Shown one piece after another: positions 43,261-51,681 of a DNA stretch of 64,000 nt. Numbering within the stretch: position 1 is the stretch's first letter; every line of letters starts with the position of its first letter. The translations under genes were made by a program, and so were the position numbers. The notes beneath the pieces are model-generated. The model saw only the letters and a list, made by a program, of their open reading frames with translations, was not told where the DNA came from and ran no database searches. Source of the DNA: Candidatus Scybalocola faecigallinarum (GTDB taxonomy: Bacteria > Bacillota > Clostridia > Lachnospirales > Lachnospiraceae). The DNA is taken from positions 46,739-110,738 of the forward strand of contig DVIT01000031.1 in the NCBI GenBank assembly GCA_018711005.1. The letters are read 5' to 3'.

Positions 43261-45291
43261 ATGAAGTTTTTTGAAGTAGAAAATAACAGCCTGATCTTCC
43301 GGGAAAATGGGGAAACGGTACAGATCACCCCATGGGGAAAGGACAGCTTCCGTGTGCGGGCAAATTTCCTGGGAGAGATTTTAGAACAGCCGGGAGCCCT
43401 GCTGGAGCCTGTGGACATGGACACAGAGCCTGCTTTTGTAGTGGAGGATGAATATGCCAGCATTACCAACGGAAAGATCACAGCATATTGCCATGTGGAC
43501 CGGTGGGGAAACCGCCTTCAGATTACATATAAGAATCAAAAGGATGAGGTGCTTTTAAAAGAAGTGACCAACGGAGGCGCATTATTTGTTAAAGCGAGGG
43601 ACTTTCGTCCTCTGCCCGGCGGCAATTACCGTTTGAAAGTGCGTTTTGAATCCGATCCTGCGGAAAAGCTTTACGGTATGGGCCAGTACCAGCAGGAGGT
43701 CATGAATCTTAAAGGCTGCCATTTAGAGCTGGCTCACCGTAATTCCCAGGCCAGCGTGCCATTTTATGTATCCAGCCTTGGCTACGGATTTTTATGGAAT
43801 AATCCGGCCATTGGCGAGGTGGATTTTGGAACCAATATTACCCAGTGGACAGCAGAGTCGTCCCGTCAGATGGATTACTGGATCACCGCAGGGGATACGC
43901 CGGCACAGATTGAGGAAGCCTATGCAGCCGTTACCGGAAAGGCACCCATGATGCCGGAGTATGGTCTGGGCTTTTGGCAGTGCAAACTGCGTTATTACAA
44001 TCAGGAACAGGTGCTTAACATCGCCCGGGAATATGTCCGCCGCAACATCCCTGTGGATGTGCTTGTCATTGACTTTTTCCATTGGCCAAAGTGCGGGGAC
44101 TGGCGGTTTGATGAGGAGTATTTCCCCAATCCCGGGGAAATGGTACGCCAGCTCCATGAAATGGGTATTGAAACTATGGTGTCTGTGTGGCCCCAGGTGG
44201 ACTGGAAAAGTGAAAATTTTGAGGAAATGAAGCAAAAAGGCCTTCTGGTTCGGAGCAATTCCGGAATTGATGTGCAGATGCTTACATGGAGCAATAACGT
44301 GTTTATGGATGCCACTAATCCCCGGACGCGGGATTATGTATGGGAAAAGTGCCGGAAAAATTATGCGGATCTTGGGATCCGGATATTTTGGCTGGATGAG
44401 GCGGAGCCGGAGTTTACCGGATACGATTTCCTGGATTACCGGTATCATGCAGGGGCAGTGGCAGAAGTGGGAAATATTTACCCCAGAGAATATGCCCGCA
44501 TGTTTTATGAAGGCCAAAAAGCCATGGGCCAGGAGGATATTGTGAACCTGATCCGCTGTGCCTGGGCAGGGAGCCAGCGCTACGGCGCCCTTGTGTGGTC
44601 CGGAGACATTATGTCCTCTTATGAGGATTTCCGGAAACAGATCTGCGCCGGTATCCATATGGGTCTGAGCGGTATTCCCTGGTGGACGACGGATATTGGA
44701 GGGTTCCATAATGGAAATATCCATGATCCCGGATTTAAGGAGCTGCTTGTACGGTGGTTTGAATTTGGTACTTTCTGTCCGGTGATGCGTCTCCACGGAT
44801 GCCGTCAGCCGGAGACGCCCATCATTGATAAAAGCGGGGAAATGCGCCAGTCCACCGGGGCAGATAATGAAGTGTGGAGCTATGGTCCGGAGATTGAGGA
44901 AATCCTTGTGGGATACATTCATTTGCGGGAAGCGATGCGTCCATATACCCGCAGTCTTATGGCTCAGGCTCATGAGAAAGGAACGCCGGTCATGCGGGCC
45001 TGCTTTTATGAGTTTCCAAAGGATCCTGTGTGCTGGGAACTGACAGATGAATATATGTTTGGCCCGGATGTTTTAGTGGCTCCTGTATGCCATGCCGGGG
45101 CTGTGAGCCGCAGTGTGTATCTGCCTGAGGGAGCTTCCTGGATCGATGCCCGGAGCGGAGCTGTCTATGATGGCGGACAGTATATCCAGGTGTCTGCGCC
45201 TTTGGAAGCCATTCCGTTGTTCTTACGGGACGGACATGGAGATGAGATCCGCAGATTCTTTACAGAGCAGGAAACAGTTAAGGGAAGGTGA
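43261..45291 (+). CDS. GH31 alpha-glucosidase/alpha-xylosidase
   Basis: 676 residues, no signal peptide. An N-terminal beta-sandwich (GMGQYQQEVMNLKG) is followed by the TIM barrel: GFWQCKLRY, VDVLVIDFFHW, the nucleophile Asp in IFWLDEAEPE, and acid/base Asp in WSGDIMSSYEDF; then HGCRQPE and C-terminal sheets. LDEAEPE is more like alpha-xylosidases than maltases, but substrate is not certain. RBS AGGAGGAG. Lies with ApbE and another GH3. Confidence 0.9.
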   Translation: MKFFEVENNSLIFRENGETVQITPWGKDSFRVRANFLGEILEQPGALLEPVDMDTEPAFVVEDEYASITNGKITAYCHVDRWGNRLQITYKNQKDEVLLKEVTNGGALFVKARDFRPLPGGNYRLKVRFESDPAEKLYGMGQYQQEVMNLKGCHLELAHRNSQASVPFYVSSLGYGFLWNNPAIGEVDFGTNITQWTAESSRQMDYWITAGDTPAQIEEAYAAVTGKAPMMPEYGLGFWQCKLRYYNQEQVLNIAREYVRRNIPVDVLVIDFFHWPKCGDWRFDEEYFPNPGEMVRQLHEMGIETMVSVWPQVDWKSENFEEMKQKGLLVRSNSGIDVQMLTWSNNVFMDATNPRTRDYVWEKCRKNYADLGIRIFWLDEAEPEFTGYDFLDYRYHAGAVAEVGNIYPREYARMFYEGQKAMGQEDIVNLIRCAWAGSQRYGALVWSGDIMSSYEDFRKQICAGIHMGLSGIPWWTTDIGGFHNGNIHDPGFKELLVRWFEFGTFCPVMRLHGCRQPETPIIDKSGEMRQSTGADNEVWSYGPEIEEILVGYIHLREAMRPYTRSLMAQAHEKGTPVMRACFYEFPKDPVCWELTDEYMFGPDVLVAPVCHAGAVSRSVYLPEGASWIDARSGAVYDGGQYIQVSAPLEAIPLFLRDGHGDEIRRFFTEQETVKGR

Positions 45292-45295
45292 AAAC

Positions 45296-45365
45296 ATGGA
45301 GATCCGGGTTTTACGCTATTGCAGAGTACGTTGTTTCTGTATTTGAAGATGCTTTGAAAGGATGA
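45296..45365 (+). pseudogene. Relic of a LysR-type gene: only the two ends remain
   Basis: After GGGAAGGTG, ATG 45296 reads MEIRVLRY, the common start of one LysR subgroup, then turns to nonsense and stops. From 45321 another frame reads AEYVVSVFEDALKG and stops at 45363-45365, which looks like a LysR C-terminus. The simplest reading is a regulator gene whose middle 800-odd bases are gone. Short match, so modest confidence. Confidence 0.4.
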
Positions 45366-45372
45366 TGAATGT

Positions 45373-46455
45373 TTGAAAGGAAGGATGTTTTGCCTTGTGG
45401 CTGCCTTAGCGTTTGCTTTTGCAGCCGGATGTGCCAATCCGGCTGAGGCCGATGCACAGGGGCAGACGGATGCCCGGGCAGAGACAGATACCGGGGCTGA
45501 GGCCGGGACGGAGCGTTCCGTGTTTGCCATGAATACATACATGACCTTTACGGCGTATGGCCAGGAGGTTCAGGATGGGCTGGACGCTGCCGAAGATCTG
45601 ATCTATGAACTGGAATCTTTGTGGTCTGTGACTGATGAAAATAGTGATATTTACAGGGCCAACCACAGCGGCGGGCAGACCGTAGAGGTGAGCGATGAGA
45701 CGGCCAGTCTTGTGGATTTTGCCCTGCAAATGGCTGAAAAAACCGGCGGCGCCCTGGACCCGACAATCTATCCGGTGCTTTGTGCCTGGGGTTTTACCAC
45801 AGACAGCAAGCAGGTGCCGTCCCAGACGCAGATTGATGCATTGCTGGAAAATGTAGATTACAGCCGGATCATCCTGAATGGAAAACAACTGACGGTTCCA
45901 GACGGTATGGAGCTGGATCTTGGGGCCGTCGGCAAAGGCTATGCCGGGGACCTTGTGGCAGAGACGTTAGAGGACTATGGTATAGAGTCTGCGATTTTAA
46001 GCTTAGGGGGAAATATCCAGGCTGTCGGCAGCCGTCCGGACGGTTCAAACTGGCGTATCGGCATCCGCGCCCCATGGGAGGACGGCCAGTTAGGGGTGCT
46101 AAGGATCAGTGATGCGGCTGTGGTAACCTCCGGAGGCTATGAAAATTATTTTGAAGATGAGGATGGCAATATTTACTGGCATATCCTGGATCCTTCCACC
46201 GGACGCCCTGCTGAAAGCGGCGTCCAGTCAGTGACCATTGTGGGGGATGAGGGCCGTATGTGCGATGCCCTTTCCACCGCCTTGTTTGTTATGGGCGCCA
46301 AGGGGGCTGAGGATTACTGGAAGGCCAATGGCGGCTTTGATATGATCATTGTAACGGATGATGGGAAAATCCTGATCACCGAAGGTATTGCCGGGGATTT
46401 TACATTAAGCGACGGCCGGACGGAAACGGTGCGTGTGCTGGAAAAAAATAGTTGA
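45373..46455 (+). CDS. apbE: ApbE-type FMN transferase lipoprotein
   Basis: About 360 residues. Signal peptide with lipobox AFAAGC. ApbE motifs: MNTYMTFTAYG, GALDPTIYPVLCAWGF, MELDLGAVGKGYAGD, LSLGGNIQAVGS, ILDPSTGRP and ALSTALFVMG. It attaches FMN from FAD to a Thr of extracytoplasmic redox proteins such as Rnf/Nqr subunits or FMN-binding-domain proteins. No such target is adjacent. Start TTG 45373 has AAAGGATG upstream; ATG 45385 is possible. Confidence 0.92.
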   Translation: MKGRMFCLVAALAFAFAAGCANPAEADAQGQTDARAETDTGAEAGTERSVFAMNTYMTFTAYGQEVQDGLDAAEDLIYELESLWSVTDENSDIYRANHSGGQTVEVSDETASLVDFALQMAEKTGGALDPTIYPVLCAWGFTTDSKQVPSQTQIDALLENVDYSRIILNGKQLTVPDGMELDLGAVGKGYAGDLVAETLEDYGIESAILSLGGNIQAVGSRPDGSNWRIGIRAPWEDGQLGVLRISDAAVVTSGGYENYFEDEDGNIYWHILDPSTGRPAESGVQSVTIVGDEGRMCDALSTALFVMGAKGAEDYWKANGGFDMIIVTDDGKILITEGIAGDFTLSDGRTETVRVLEKNS

Positions 46456-46513
46456 AGCCCGGGGCAATAACCGATATAATGAACGTATAGTTTATTTGGA
46501 GGAGGTTACAACA

Positions 46514-48214
46514 ATGATCGATTTAAAGGGAAAACCATTTTATCTGGATGACGAGGACATCCGGTGGGTGGAGGAAACCATAGACGCTATGAGTCTTGAG
46601 GAAAAAATCGGGCAGTTATTTTGCCCGGTAGGGTTTACAAAGGATAAGGAGCTGTTAAAGCCCCTGCTTGAAAAAAATATTGCAGGGATCATGTACCGTT
46701 CCGGCCCGGCAAAAGAGATCCAGGAAACCCAGCGGTGGCTCCAGGAAAATTCCAGGATTCCCCTGCTCCTTCCGGCAAATCTGGAAGCCGGCGGCACAGG
46801 CTCTGTAGAGGAAGGCACAAACTTTGGCAAGCCTCTCCAGGCAGCAGCTACAGATGATGAGACCGAAGGCTATCATCTTGGAAAGATTTCCTGTACCGAA
46901 GGGGCTGCCGTGGGTATTAACTGGAGCTTTGCACCCATTGTGGATATTGATAATAACTGGCGCAATCCGATTACAAACCTTCGGACATTCGGGGATGATC
47001 CCAGACGCGTCCTGCGGTTTGGCTCCGGTTATTTAAAAGGCGCCGCAGAAGCTGGCGTGGCTGTGTCTATTAAGCATTTCCCGGGAGACGGTGTAGATGA
47101 AAGAGACCAGCACCTTCATACAACAGTCAATGCCCTGTCGGCAGACGAATGGATGGATACTTACGGCATGATCTATAAGGGCCTGATCGATCAGGGCGCC
47201 CAGACGGTAATGGTGGGCCATATTGCCCAGCCGGCATGGGCAAAACGGCTGAATCCTTTACTAAGCGGCAAAGACCTGTACCGTCCGGCTACATTGTCCA
47301 GAGAGATCGTTACAGGACTTTTGCGGGAAACCCTTGGCTTTAATGGCATGATCGTGACGGACGCCACTTCCATGCTGGGCTATACCTGTGCCATGGAGCG
47401 CAGCAAGGCTGTGCCCACCACCATTGCCATTGGCTGTGATATGTTCCTGTTTAACAAGAGCTTTGATGAAGATTACGGATATATGCTGGATGGCTATAAA
47501 AACGGCATTATTACAGAAGAACGCCTGAGAGAGGCGCTGACACGGATCCTGGCATTAAAGGCATCTCTTGGCCTGCATAAAAAGCAAAAGGAAGGAACTT
47601 TGGTTCCCGGGCCGGAGGCATTGTCTGTACTCAGAAATCCCCAGTTTGTCCAGTGGGCCTATGACTGTGCCGATAAGGCCGTAACCCTTGTAAAGGATAC
47701 ACAGGAGCTTTTGCCCATCACGCCGGAGAAGTATCCCCGCATTGTATTATTTACATCTGAGGGCGGCGGATATTTTGGAGAAACCACAGGGCTCCATGAG
47801 CGGCTGAAAAAAGCCCTTCAGGAGCAGGGCTTTACAGTCCTGGATCCGCCGGAAGGCGCATATATTTCCGATAAGCCCATAACTGTTGCCGGATTTAAGG
47901 AAAATTATGACCTGGCATTTTATGCCTTTGATTTCCCTACGGCATCCAATAATACAGTAGTGCGCCTTTCATGGAAGGGCGGCCTTGGCGGCAGCAATAC
48001 CCCATGGTTTTGCGAGGAATTGCCCACAATGGCGGTCAGCTTTGCCAATCCCTATCATCTGATTGATGTTCCGGAGCTCCATACATATATTAATGCTTAT
48101 ACAGACAGTGAGTTTGTGCTTTCCGCAGTTATGGATAAGATTACAGGAAAGAGTCCTTTCAAAGGAAAGAACCCGGTAGATCCTTTCTGCGGACGGGAGG
48201 ATACAAAGTTTTAA
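46514..48214 (+). CDS. GH3 beta-N-acetylhexosaminidase-like (NagZ type)
   Basis: 566 residues, cytoplasmic. AMSLEEKIGQLFCP at the N-terminus, SIKHFPGDGVDERDQHLH with the His-Asp dyad region, and nucleophile Asp in GMIVTDATSM. This is the NagZ-like GH3 layout with a C-terminal sandwich extension (AVTLVKDTQELLPI). It would release N-acetylhexosamines or related sugars, for example in wall recycling or glycan use. The ATG at 46514 is preferred over 46433 for its GGAGG. A terminator follows. Confidence 0.88.
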   Translation: MIDLKGKPFYLDDEDIRWVEETIDAMSLEEKIGQLFCPVGFTKDKELLKPLLEKNIAGIMYRSGPAKEIQETQRWLQENSRIPLLLPANLEAGGTGSVEEGTNFGKPLQAAATDDETEGYHLGKISCTEGAAVGINWSFAPIVDIDNNWRNPITNLRTFGDDPRRVLRFGSGYLKGAAEAGVAVSIKHFPGDGVDERDQHLHTTVNALSADEWMDTYGMIYKGLIDQGAQTVMVGHIAQPAWAKRLNPLLSGKDLYRPATLSREIVTGLLRETLGFNGMIVTDATSMLGYTCAMERSKAVPTTIAIGCDMFLFNKSFDEDYGYMLDGYKNGIITEERLREALTRILALKASLGLHKKQKEGTLVPGPEALSVLRNPQFVQWAYDCADKAVTLVKDTQELLPITPEKYPRIVLFTSEGGGYFGETTGLHERLKKALQEQGFTVLDPPEGAYISDKPITVAGFKENYDLAFYAFDFPTASNNTVVRLSWKGGLGGSNTPWFCEELPTMAVSFANPYHLIDVPELHTYINAYTDSEFVLSAVMDKITGKSPFKGKNPVDPFCGREDTKF

Positions 48215-48270
48215 TTTCCTGCCGGAAATGAAAATACTGCAGCAGCTTCAGCCCGCTAAACTGCTGCAAA

Positions 48271-48313
48271 AAATGCCCTGCAGCCGGTATTTTTACGGCT
48301 GGGGGCATTTTTT
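48271..48313 (+). terminator. Terminator after the NagZ-like GH3
   Basis: AAATGCCC..GCAGCCG pairs with CGGCTG..GGGCATTT followed by TTTTAT. Confidence 0.85.
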
Positions 48314-48358
48314 ATTGTGAGGTATTTTTTATATGGAAGGATTTGCGGGGACCCAGGT

Positions 48359-48878
48359 TTAGCTGCTGATGGCATTTCCTGTGTAAAGCTGGTAATACCG
48401 GCCCTTTTGTTCAATAAGCTGGTCATGGGTGCCCCGCTCAATAATGCGGCCCTGTTCCAGGACCATGATGCAGTCAGAGTTTTTGACGGTGGACAGCCGA
48501 TGGGCAATGACAAAGGTCGTGCGGCCTTTCATGAGCCTGTCCATGCCTTCCTGGACAAGGGCTTCGGTGCGGGTGTCAATGGAGGATGTGGCTTCATCCA
48601 GGATCAGCACCGGGGGATCAGCCACAGCGGCCCGGGCAATGGCCAGAAGCTGGCGCTGACCCTGGCTTAAATTAGCTCCGTCCCCGGTCAGCACTGTGTC
48701 ATAGCCGTCAGGAAGGCGGCGGATAAATCCGTCGGCATTGGCCAGCTTTGCAGCGGCTATACATTCCTCATCGGTGGAGTCCAGCCGTCCGTACCGGATA
48801 TTGACCATGATCCGGTTATAGCCGTAGGCACAAAGGATCCCGGCAGCATAGGTGACAGCTACGGAAACTAAGGCTGTG
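48359..48878 (-). pseudogene. ABC exporter relic fused from two pieces
   Basis: Minus-strand frame. It begins in a transmembrane helix (AAGILCAYGYNRIMVN) and jumps directly to IRYGRLDSTDEECIAAAKL of the nucleotide-binding domain, skipping about 390 residues including Walker A. Signature LSQGQRQLLAIARA, Walker B LILDEATSSID and H-loop IAHRLSTV follow to a normal C-terminus. It is a close paralogue of the complete gene at 56863-58749. At the 5' end it runs straight into a truncated LysR gene on the other strand. Confidence 0.85.
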
Positions 48879-49523
48879 GCGGAAAATCTTAACTTTGCCC
48901 GTGCTGCGGATCAGCTTCATGTGACCCAGCCGGCAGTGACCCAGCAAATCCACGCCCTGGAGAAGGAACTTAATGTAAGGCTGTTTTTGCGGACAACCCG
49001 AACGGTAAAAATGACAGAGGCAGGGGAGGCGTTTTATAATGACGCTGCCCAGATGGTGGCGATTTCCCAGAGGGCTAAGTCGCGTTTTGAAAATGCCGGA
49101 GATGAAAAAATGCAGTTTCTTTCCCTGGGGTGCTATAATTTTCCATGTATGTTTTTACTGGCAGATGTTTTTAAAGACATGGCCAAAGCTTTTCCTGCGC
49201 TCCATCCAAGGCTGCAGGTGATCCCGTTCCAGCATATATACCGTTTGCTGGAGGAAGGGGATCTGGATGGGGTGGTCGGCTTTAAAGAACCGGAGGATTT
49301 AAAGGTGAAGGCCAGCTATAAAGAAGTGGCAAAGGTTTCCATGGTATGCATATGTCCTGAGGATCATCCGTTTGCTGCCAGAGAAAGTGTTGCCCTGGAG
49401 GCGTTTAAGGGAGAAAAGCTGGTGATTTTTGCCCCTGCAAAGGCATCGGTTCCCCTGGCTCAGATTCACGGGCAGCTTATGGGCGGCCGCGCGCCGTCAG
49501 AATTTTTCAGCGGTCTGGAATAG
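48852..49523 (+). pseudogene. LysR regulator relic, both ends lost
   Basis: LysR similarity starts at AVAENLNFARAADQLHVTQP (about 48873); the first ten or so residues, including the normal start, are replaced by antisense ABC sequence. The helix-turn-helix and first effector half-domain are good (GCYNFPCMFLLADVF). The protein stops after GGRAPSEFFSGLE at about 223 residues instead of about 300. It resembles the intact LysR at 61136 in organisation. Confidence 0.8.
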
Positions 49524-49536
49524 TCCGATGTTTTTC

Positions 49537-49579
49537 TTGCGTGTTTTGAAATGTTATACTATAATCAGAGTGTAACATT
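49537..49579 (+). promoter_or_regulatory. hxlR promoter with imperfect inverted repeat over the -10
   Basis: TTGCGT (49537-49542), 17 bases, TATAAT (49560-49565). AATGTTATACT (49550-49560) and AGTGTAACATT (49569-49579) form an inverted repeat with one mismatch around the -10. Likely autoregulatory site for the HxlR protein. Confidence 0.65.
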
Positions 49580-49610
49580 CAAAAATGAACTAATAGGATG
49601 AGGTGATAGG

Positions 49611-49937
49611 ATGCTGACTAAGGAAGAAATGCCTGCCTGCCCGGTGGCTACGACTGTACAGCTGATCGGGAGCAAGTGGAAATTGCTGATCATGAGAAAT
49701 CTTATGGCCCGGCCATGGCGCTTTAACGAGCTGCGCAAGGATCTGGACGGCGTCAGCCAAAAGGTATTGACAGACAGCCTTCGGGCCATGGAAAGCGACG
49801 GGATCATTACCCGCACGGTTTATCCGGAAGTGCCGCCCCGGGTTGAATATGCCCTGTCTTCCCTTGGAGAGACCATGCGTCCTATTTTGGATGCCATGGA
49901 GAAGTGGGGCAGAGAATACAAAGAAAAAATGAAATAA
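49611..49937 (+). CDS. HxlR-family winged-helix regulator
   Basis: 108 residues. The N-terminal Cys in MPACPVATTVQLIG is the conserved HxlR cysteine that senses electrophiles or oxidation in HypR/QorR-like members. Winged helix: KWKLLIMRNLMARPWRFNELRKDL and VSQKVLTDSLRAME, then the wing YPEVPPRVEYALS. It precedes the Cys-rich peptide and radical SAM genes and may control them in response to redox state; that link is inferred from position. Confidence 0.9.
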   Translation: MLTKEEMPACPVATTVQLIGSKWKLLIMRNLMARPWRFNELRKDLDGVSQKVLTDSLRAMESDGIITRTVYPEVPPRVEYALSSLGETMRPILDAMEKWGREYKEKMK

Positions 49938-49952
49938 TCCAAAGATCTAAAA

Positions 49953-50001
49953 ACACAACCAGCCATACCCTCTGATCAGGGCTTGGCTGGTTGTGTTTTG
50001 T
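49953..50001 (+). terminator. Terminator after hxlR
   Basis: CACAACCAGCCA pairs with TGGCTGGTTGTG, then TTTTGTG. It separates the hxlR transcript from the peptide operon. Confidence 0.85.
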
Positions 50002-50056
50002 GTAGATCATCTACATATGTTGGGAAAAAGACTTACAAGCCGGCAAGGTGTAAGTT

Positions 50057-50150
50057 TTGACAATTCTGAGATCCCCGGGAATGATTCCGGCACCCGTGCC
50101 GCCAGTCACCTTTTTGTAACTCAGGTTATAAAAAGGTGCGTACTTTTTTT
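50057..50150 (+). promoter_or_regulatory. Promoter and leader hairpin upstream of the Cys-rich peptide gene
   Basis: The 340-base gap 49938-50277 holds TTGACA (50057-50062), 17 bases, AATGAT (50080-50085). After it CACCTTTTT (50107-50115) pairs with AAAAAGGTG (50130-50138), with TAAC/GTTA extending the stem, then a seven-T run at 50144-50150. A second -10-like TATACT follows at about 50162. A promoter followed by a terminator-like hairpin hints at conditional read-through into the peptide gene, or at a second promoter after it. Confidence 0.5.
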
Positions 50151-50277
50151 GGGACCATCTTTATACTAGAATAAACTTGCAAGCAGGAAAGATGCTTGGA
50201 TGCAGTGAAAACGGAAATCCCCCCCCGGGGATACCTGTGTGGCCTTAAAAAGATGGCCAGAAAAGGAGGAAATGATT

Positions 50278-50472
50278 ATGGCACTTAAAAATCTTGTTGG
50301 ATGGAACAGAAAAATGGAAGCAGCTCCGGCTGCAGCATGCGGCTCCGCCTGCGGAGCAGGAGACCAGCCAGAAGGAAAGCCGGCAGCGTGCGGTTCTGCC
50401 TGCGGAGCAGGAGATCAGCCGGAGGAAAAGCCTGCAACATGCGGCTCCTCCTGCGGAGCAGGAGACAAATAA
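50278..50472 (+). CDS. Cys-rich repeat peptide, radical-SAM-modified precursor (ACGX-like)
   Basis: 64 residues. A leader of about 18 residues (MALKNLVGWNRKMEAAPAA) precedes three repeats of 17, 17 and 11 residues: ACGSACGAGDQPEGKPA, ACGSACGAGDQPEEKPA, TCGSSCGAGDK. Six Cys, all within CGS(A/S)CG. No signal peptide or membrane segment. The gene next downstream is a radical SAM/SPASM protein, the standard maturase for such precursors. I recall a catalogued family called the ACGX system; product structure and activity are unknown to me. RBS AAGGAGGA sits 7 bases before this ATG; the ATG at 50272 is too close. Confidence 0.85.
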   Translation: MALKNLVGWNRKMEAAPAAACGSACGAGDQPEGKPAACGSACGAGDQPEEKPATCGSSCGAGDK

Positions 50473-50500
50473 GACGGGAGATTTACCGGAAACCATTTCA

Positions 50501-50527
50501 GCCTGTGCCGGATTATCCGGTACAGGC
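50501..50527 (+). other. Intercistronic hairpin between precursor and maturase genes
   Basis: GCCTGTGCCGG (50501-50511) pairs with CCGGTACAGGC (50517-50527) with one mismatch and an ATTAT loop. No U-run. It could stabilise or partly terminate the peptide mRNA, giving more precursor than enzyme. Confidence 0.65.
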
Positions 50528-50638
50528 TGCCCCGAAGGGGCGAAGGGGCTGTGCAGTATATGCAGCATAGGGCATCTAAAGGGCTTTGCCCTAAACCCTG
50601 TCAGCCCGGATCAATGATTTTTGAAAGTGAGGCTATAC

Positions 50639-51681
50639 ATGATGAAACAATATTTTTCTTTTCAGTGGCATATTACCGATGAATGTGACCAGCGGTGCAA
50701 GCACTGCTACATTTTCTCAGAAGATGCCTGTAAAAAATTAAATTCCATGAGCTGGCCCCAGATGCAGGATACTTTTTATAATTGCCTGGATTTTTGTAAA
50801 GTCTATGACCGCCTGCCTTACTTTTACATTACTGGCGGCGATCCTATCCTGCATCCGGATTTTTGGAAGCTTTTGGAACTGATGAAAGAACACTCGATCC
50901 CATTTACCATTTTGGGAAATCCATTCCACTTAAACGATCAGGTATGCCAGCGGTTAAAAGCCTGCGGCTGTGAGAAATACCAGCTGTCCCTAGATGGAAT
51001 GGAAAAGACCCATGATTGGTTCCGTAAACCGGGATCTTTTAATATAACCCTTGAGAAGATCGGCTGCATTAACCGTGCAGGGATACGCAGCGTAGTTATG
51101 ACCACAGTATCCGGGACAAATATTGACGAAGTGCCGGATATTATTGATACGGTAGTGGCAGCCGGAGTCAATGTATTTGCCTTTGCCCGGTATTGTCCAA
51201 CAAGCGGGGAAAGGATGTAGGTATCCAGCCTCTGCGGTACAGAAAGCTTTTAGAGGATTGCGACCGGAAGTTTAAGGCATACAAAGCTGCCGGATGTAAA
51301 ACCTATTTTAATAAGAAGGATCACCTTTGGACACTGTATGCATATGAAACCGGGGAGTTTAAGATCCCTGAAAATGCTCAGGAAGGCATGATCTACGGTG
51401 GCTGCAACTGCGGCAACTGCCATATAACGATCCTGCCGGACGGCGACATTTATGCCTGCCGCAGGGTACAAAACAGCAAGGTAGGCAATGTTTTTGAGGA
51501 TCGGCTGGCCGATGTGTGGATCAGCCAGGTGGAAGCCTACAGAGATTATCATAAATTTGAAAAATGCTCAAAATGCGAGCTTTTGGCATGGTGCCGGGGC
51601 TGTCCGGCTGTGGCCAGCGGAAAAGACGGCAATTTTTATGCTGCTGATCCTCAGTGCTGGAAGGAGGTCAGCGGATCATGA
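50639..51681 (+). pseudogene. Radical SAM/SPASM peptide maturase, single-base frameshift
   Basis: Part one (50639-51220) has the radical SAM motif CDQRCKHC and GGDPILHPDF, LSLDGME. It stops after YCPTSGERM. Part two, in the -1 frame from about 51193, reads KDVGIQPLRYRKLLEDC and the SPASM domain with Cys-rich GGCNCGNCHITILPDGDIYAC and CSKCELLAWCRGC...C. Adding one A to GGGGAAAGG at about 51211 gives PTSGEKDVGIQP and a continuous protein of about 347 residues. So the gene is complete apart from one base in a homopolymer; sequencing error or a recent mutation. Follows the Cys-rich peptide and overlaps the nitroreductase by ATGA. Confidence 0.9.

Noticed and set aside
43792..44973. Minus-strand 393-residue frame inside GH31
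   Set aside because: Antisense of a clear GH31 barrel; His/Pro-rich with no motif and no RBS.
50278..50472. Metallothionein or random Cys-rich protein
   Set aside because: Possible in principle, but leader-repeat layout and the adjacent radical SAM/SPASM gene favour a modified-peptide precursor. Metal binding of the final product is not excluded.
51193..51220. Programmed -1 ribosomal frameshift in the radical SAM gene
   Set aside because: The zero-frame codons GGG-GAA-AGG do not allow X-XXY-YYZ tandem slippage and there is no obvious downstream pseudoknot; a one-base deletion fits better.
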